Source of the DNA: Caldilineaceae bacterium
GTDB lineage: Bacteria; Chloroflexota; Anaerolineae; Caldilineales; Caldilineaceae
Length of the DNA: 8,484 nt
NCBI GenBank assembly: GCA_028819675.1
Contig: JAPPKT010000568.1
Coordinates: 1 to 8,484, forward strand
Reading direction: 5' to 3'
Shown: piece after piece, positions 5,398-8,484 of the stretch
Layout of the letters: each line of letters opens with the position of its first letter
Position numbering within the stretch: position 1 is the stretch's first letter
Notes under the pieces: generated by a model
Seen by the model: the letters and a program-made list of their open reading frames with translations, nothing else
What the model was told of the DNA's origin: nothing
The model's database searches: none
Position numbers and translations under genes: made by a program

Positions 5398-6273
5398 TCA
5401 GTATTTCAGCCCCGTTAGCGTGACCCCGCGCACGAAGCGGGCCTGGAAGAATGAATAGAAGACGACCACGGGAACGACGGTGATGACCGCGCCGGTGAGG
5501 AAGAGATCGTAGCGCGGCCGGCTGGACCATCCCAACAGATAGGCGAGGCCGAGGGGCAGCGTTCTCATCTTCTCCTCATAGATGATCACCAGGGGCCAGA
5601 GGTAGGAGTCCCAGTTGGCCAGAAAGCTGAAGATGGCGAGCGCGCTGAGGGCGGAGACCGAGAGCGGCAGGACGATGTGGCGGTAGATCCACCAGTTGGA
5701 TGCGCCGTCGATGCGCCCGGCGTCGAGGAGCTCCGAGGGTAGGCCCTCCATGAACTGCCGCAGCAGGAAGATACCGAAGGCGCTGACGCAGACGGGGATG
5801 ATGAGGGCCTGATAGGTGTCGGCCCAGCCCAGCCTGCTGACCAGCCGGAAGAGCGGCAGCAGGGTCACGGCGGGCGGCACCATCAGGGTGCTGAGTATGA
5901 TGGTGAAGATGACCTCTTTGGCGGGAAAGTCGAACTTGGCGAAGACGAAGCCGGCGATCGAGCTGCTGAAGAGGATGAGCAGCACGGACGGCAAAGCGAC
6001 GACGATGCTGTTGATGAAGAAGCGGCCGAATGCCTGTTCGCGCAGGATGAGGGCGTAGCTGCCAAAAGTGGGGGCCTCGGGCAGGAAGGTGGGCGGCTTG
6101 GCGATGATCTCCGACGCCGATTTGAAGGAGGCGAGGACCATCCACATCATGGCGCCGAAGGCGATGAACGCGAAGATCACGAGAACCAGGTGGGTGATAA
6201 GGGAAACCAACTGCTCGCGCAGGCGTATACGGGCATCGGCCCCCACTGCTCGGTCGAGGCTGACCTCGGTCAT
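5398..6273 (-). CDS. ABC sugar transporter permease, MalG/UgpE/LacG type
   Basis: Seen: 291 residues, ATG at 6273 to the stop at 5398-5400, with GGAGAGG 8 bases upstream. Six hydrophobic segments are apparent, at roughly 24-47, 85-110, 120-140, 152-172, 200-220 and 257-277. A cytoplasmic N-terminal tail of about 20 residues precedes the first. The EAA loop that contacts the ATPase lies at about 181-204 (ELLDAGRIDGASNWWIYRHI), with the invariant Gly at 190. Known: this type pairs with an MalF-like partner as a heterodimer in CUT1 importers. The partner ends 60 bases upstream on the same strand, consistent with one transcript. The substrate is not readable from the permease itself; alpha-galactosides are inferred from context. 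Confidence 0.95.
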   Translation of the reverse strand: MTEVSLDRAVGADARIRLREQLVSLITHLVLVIFAFIAFGAMMWMVLASFKSASEIIAKPPTFLPEAPTFGSYALILREQAFGRFFINSIVVALPSVLLILFSSSIAGFVFAKFDFPAKEVIFTIILSTLMVPPAVTLLPLFRLVSRLGWADTYQALIIPVCVSAFGIFLLRQFMEGLPSELLDAGRIDGASNWWIYRHIVLPLSVSALSALAIFSFLANWDSYLWPLVIIYEEKMRTLPLGLAYLLGWSSRPRYDLFLTGAVITVVPVVVFYSFFQARFVRGVTLTGLKY

Positions 6274-6333
6274 GGCAATCGCCTCTCCGCTCGAACTGTC
6301 AACGTTCTCCTCGCTTCATGTGGGTCTGCCCGC

Positions 6334-7245
6334 TCAGTCGTAGAGAGAACGGAACAGGCGCAGCTGCAGTACGGTAACGACGAGAATCACGGCGAACATC
6401 AGGAAGGATATGGCACAGGCATAGCCCATGCGGTAGTTGTTGGCGCCCAGTCCGTAGTTGTAGACGAGAATGCTGGGCATAAGCGTGCTGTCGGCCGGGC
6501 CGCCGCCGGTCATCACCTGCACCATGGTAAAGTGCTGGACGCCGTCGATGACGATCAGGACCAGGACGAGCACGAGTGGATTCTTCAGCAGGGGGAGGGT
6601 GACGCGCCAGAGGGTCTGCAGGCGGGTGGCGCCGTCGACGCGGGCGGCCTCGTAGTAGTCCTGCGGAATATCGAGCAGCCCGGCGAGGAAGATGACGGCG
6701 GCGTAGCCGTATGTCTTCCAGACGTCGGCGATGGCGACGCTGTAGATGGCCTGGGCGGTGCTGCGGATGAAACTCTGGGGTGGGATCTCGACGAGGCTGA
6801 GCAGGTAGTTGATCAAGCCGAGGCGGGGGTCGTAGAGCCAGAGGAAGAGCATGGCGACGGCGACCTGGGAGATGACGACGGGCATGAAGATGAAGAAGAG
6901 GTAGAGATTGCGCCCGCGGCGCAGACGCTCCAGAAGGAGCGCAAGCCCGAGCGAGAGCAAGATGTTCAGGACCCCCTTGGTGAGGACGAACTGGACGACA
7001 TTGCGCATCGACGCCAGGAAACGGCGGTCATCCAACAGGGAGATGTAGTTATCGAGACCGACGAACCTGGCCCTGCTGGGGTCAAGGCTGTGGGTGTTGG
7101 TCAGGCTGGCGTAGAGTGCGTAGAGGATGGGGCCGAAGGAGAAGATGCTGAACCAGAGCAGGATGGGGACGAGGACGGCGAGAATGAAGCCGTACCTGTT
7201 CAGGAACCTGGCCCATCGCCTCTCTCTGAGGTTGGTTGCTGCCAT
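6334..7245 (-). CDS. ABC sugar transporter permease, MalF/UgpA/LacF type
   Basis: Seen: 303 residues, ATG at 7245 to TGA at 6334-6336. Hydrophobic segments lie at about 19-47, 85-106, 113-137, 165-190, 222-240 and 275-297, preceded by a basic N-terminus (RERRWARFLNRYG). The EAA loop is at about 199-219 (EAARVDGATRLQTLWRVTLP), with Gly205 in the conserved position. Known: CUT1-family importers use this subunit with an MalG-type partner and an ATPase; the ATPase gene is absent here, and a shared MsmK-type ATPase is common in such clusters. It is the first gene of the visible operon. The ribosome binding site is poor: GAGAA is about 9 bases upstream and no purine-rich core is nearer. No alternative in-frame start close by looks better. 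Confidence 0.95.
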   Translation of the reverse strand: MAATNLRERRWARFLNRYGFILAVLVPILLWFSIFSFGPILYALYASLTNTHSLDPSRARFVGLDNYISLLDDRRFLASMRNVVQFVLTKGVLNILLSLGLALLLERLRRGRNLYLFFIFMPVVISQVAVAMLFLWLYDPRLGLINYLLSLVEIPPQSFIRSTAQAIYSVAIADVWKTYGYAAVIFLAGLLDIPQDYYEAARVDGATRLQTLWRVTLPLLKNPLVLVLVLIVIDGVQHFTMVQVMTGGGPADSTLMPSILVYNYGLGANNYRMGYACAISFLMFAVILVVTVLQLRLFRSLYD

Positions 7246-7325
7246 GGTGAGGGGTTCTCGCGCGGTTTGGTGCGGGCTGGTTGCCGCCGCCTCTGGCTTC
7301 CCGTAGGTTGGACTTGTGCAGGAAA

Positions 7326-7339
7326 TCTTGTATACCGGA
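7326..7339. promoter_or_regulatory. Possible operator downstream of the operon promoter
   Basis: TCTTGTATACCGGA centres on the GTATAC palindrome, with further symmetry at the outer TC/GA pairs (pattern TC-NN-GTATAC-NN-GA). It lies about 12 bases past the -10 candidate on the minus strand, a position where a repressor could block transcription. GTATAC-centred sites are known for some GntR-family regulators. The support is only partial symmetry and position. Confidence 0.2.
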
Positions 7340-7350
7340 ATTAAGGGTCA

Positions 7351-7379
7351 ATTCTGCACGAGTCAGGGGGGTCTGTCAA
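7351..7379 (-). promoter_or_regulatory. Sigma-70-like promoter for the transport/galactosidase operon
   Basis: On the minus strand TTGACA (7379-7374, perfect -35) is separated by 17 bases from CAGAAT (7356-7351, 4 of 6 matches to TATAAT). It lies about 105 bases upstream of the first permease gene, in the only sizeable gap before the cluster. The -35 match and spacing are good; the -10 is moderate. Confidence 0.55.
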
Positions 7380-7404
7380 CCGTGGGAATTTACGACCGGG
7401 TGCT

Positions 7405-7446
7405 GTCTGAATCAGGATTTACTGGATTTCAGGGAATAACAGGATT
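7405..7446. repeat. Degenerate GGATT-type short repeat
   Basis: From GTCTGAATCAGGATTTACTG onward the stretch repeats AGGATTT, GGATTT, GGAATAA and AGGATT at intervals of about 10-11 bases. It is intergenic, between the divergent operon and Uma2 genes. Very similar GGATT-rich segments recur in intergenic DNA of several bacterial phyla, to my recollection. Whether this one is multi-copy in this genome cannot be seen from one window. Confidence 0.5.
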
Positions 7447-7571
7447 GCCGGCGAGCAGTTGATGGCTGTTCAGCAGATCCATTTCGCGGCGGTTAAAAGG
7501 GTTGGTTGCACCGGTTCAGGGATCCTGGACAGAGCGGGGACACAATGTGCTAGTCGCGGGCACAGAAGTCG

Positions 7572-7580
7572 TGATAGAAT
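7572..7580 (+). promoter_or_regulatory. Possible extended -10 promoter for the Uma2-family gene
   Basis: TGATAGAAT combines a TG extension with TAGAAT (5 of 6 matches to TATAAT), ending 50 bases before the ATG at 7631. No good -35 hexamer is found 16-18 bases upstream, as can be the case for extended -10 promoters. Confidence 0.35.
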
Positions 7581-7630
7581 GGCGCCACGTCAAGTGCGTT
7601 GCGCGCAGCCGCAGTGCCGAAGGAGGCAGC

Positions 7631-8484
7631 ATGAAGTCCGAAGAAGCCTTGCGCGACAGTTCCCAAACCCAGACAAATTCATCCCAGACGGCCAGGACAA
7701 GCGTATCTGAGCCCGCAAGCTTGTCCACGCGGGTGGAATCTCCTGCACAGTCCAGCCCGCCCATCAATCCCTTTGCCCCCGACGATGGCCGCTACGTCAC
7801 CAAGGAAGAGTACTGGGCCAGGTGGTATGAAAACCCCTACCCGGACATTGACGTAAGCTACGAATGGAACAACGGCAGACTGGAGGCCAAACCCTTGCCG
7901 AACGAGCCGCAACTCGACCTCTACAATTGGTTTCTCGATCTGCTGCGCCACTTTATCAGTACAAACCCTATTGCAAAGTTGATTAATCTGGAGACCGGCA
8001 TTGTCCTGACGATAGAGGACCCTGCAGAGCCGTCCGGGCAGCGCGAGGCGGTGCGCAAGCCGGACATCGGCGTAATCCTGAACAGTAACCCGGTGCCGTG
8101 GGGAGGCGTTGACCGGCGTCATTTTGACGGGGTCTGCGATATGGTTGTGGAGGCGGTCTCCGATTCCACGCTCGCAGAAGTTCTGAGAGATACGGAGGAG
8201 AAGAGGCGGGACTATGCGCTGGCCGGGGTGAAGGAGTACTACATTCTGGATCCCGGCGGCGAGCATATGCGCTTCTACCGGCTCATCGGTGGGGGACGTT
8301 ACGAGGAGATTCAGCCGGATGCCGAGGGCGTAATCGGTTCGGATGTGTTGCCAGGGTTGCAGTTTCGGTTGGAGGATCTGGCGCGGCAGCCGAAGGGGGA
8401 TGAGTTGGCTCTGAACGATGTGTATTCCGGGTATGTGATGCCGAATTATCAGGTCGCCGTCACCAAGTCTGAAGCAGAAGCGCA
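7631..8484 (+). CDS. Uma2-family (DUF820) PD-(D/E)XK endonuclease-like protein, C-terminus cut by window edge
   Basis: Seen: ATG at 7631, preceded by a perfect AGGAGG with 4 bases of spacing, opens a frame with no stop to the window end (284 codons). Residues 1-45 are rich in Ser, Thr, Gln and Pro and look disordered. The Uma2 core follows: YVTKEEYWARW (55-65), YEWNNGRLEAKPLP (77-90), RKPDIGVIL (142-150), CDMVVEAVSDST (169-180), RDTEEKRRDYALAGVKEYYI (186-205) and LDP (206-208), then FRLEDL near 245-250. Known: Uma2 proteins have a restriction-endonuclease-like fold; likely active-site residues are Glu85, Asp145, Glu174 and perhaps Lys191. Family members are usually about 180-220 residues, so this one is extended at both ends. 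The final visible residues (KSEAEA) resemble the start of the Glu/Ala-rich coiled tail some members carry. It is divergent from the sugar operon and shows no functional link to it. Its cellular role is unknown. Confidence 0.88.
   Translation, partial: MKSEEALRDSSQTQTNSSQTARTSVSEPASLSTRVESPAQSSPPINPFAPDDGRYVTKEEYWARWYENPYPDIDVSYEWNNGRLEAKPLPNEPQLDLYNWFLDLLRHFISTNPIAKLINLETGIVLTIEDPAEPSGQREAVRKPDIGVILNSNPVPWGGVDRRHFDGVCDMVVEAVSDSTLAEVLRDTEEKRRDYALAGVKEYYILDPGGEHMRFYRLIGGGRYEEIQPDAEGVIGSDVLPGLQFRLEDLARQPKGDELALNDVYSGYVMPNYQVAVTKSEAEA

Noticed and set aside
6190..7344. Plus-strand open frame of 384 codons opposite the two permease genes
   Set aside because: Its acidic Asp/Glu/Gly-rich product is the antisense shadow of hydrophobic permease codons. 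The minus-strand proteins have membrane segments and EAA loops.
7459..7767. Two small open frames (7459-7710 plus, 7516-7767 minus) around the Uma2 start
   Set aside because: They overlap each other and the start of a better-supported gene, and neither shows a domain.
7679..8266. Minus-strand open frame of 195 codons over the Uma2-family gene
   Set aside because: The plus strand carries the Uma2 motifs and a perfect AGGAGG before its ATG. The minus frame has no recognisable domain.

Overview
The window is a high-GC bacterial segment dominated by one co-directional gene cluster on the minus strand, with a single unrelated gene entering on the plus strand at the right edge. The cluster reads as an alpha-galactoside (raffinose/melibiose-type) uptake and hydrolysis operon. 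The taxon cannot be fixed from the sequence. The Tat-type lipoprotein signal with an Ala/Pro/Gly linker on the binding protein, the lone two-permease ABC importer, a GATT-rich intergenic repeat and a Uma2-family nuclease gene together suggest a Chloroflexota-like bacterium (Anaerolineae/Caldilineae style). This is an inference from gene style only.

Layout in transcription order on the minus strand (right to left): a promoter candidate at 7351-7379; an MalF/UgpA-like permease (6334-7245); an MalG/UgpE-like permease (5398-6273); a family-1 sugar-binding lipoprotein (3942-5291); a 136-bp spacer with two hairpins; a GH36 alpha-galactosidase (1958-3805); a short-chain dehydrogenase (1097-1852); a 315-bp spacer holding a 60-bp tandem repeat; and the first 260 codons of a GH4 NAD+/metal-dependent alpha-galactosidase (781 to 1, cut by the window edge). 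No ATPase subunit and no transcription regulator lie in the window.

Likely joint function: the lipoprotein captures an alpha-galactoside outside the membrane, the permease pair imports it using an ATPase encoded elsewhere, and two cytoplasmic alpha-galactosidases with unrelated chemistry (GH36 retaining hydrolysis, GH4 redox-assisted elimination) release galactose. The dehydrogenase may oxidise the sugar or a derivative, but its substrate cannot be read from the sequence.

Right edge (7381-8484): an intergenic region with a degenerate GGATT-type repeat and a possible extended -10 promoter, then a plus-strand Uma2-family (PD-(D/E)XK) gene with a Ser/Thr/Gln/Pro-rich N-terminus that runs off the window. 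I found no tRNA, rRNA, CRISPR array, insertion sequence or phage gene. Nothing here forces the conclusion of a new system. The most unusual items are the 60-bp tandem repeat, the double hairpin between the binding-protein and GH36 genes, and the pairing of two mechanistically unrelated alpha-galactosidases with a dehydrogenase.
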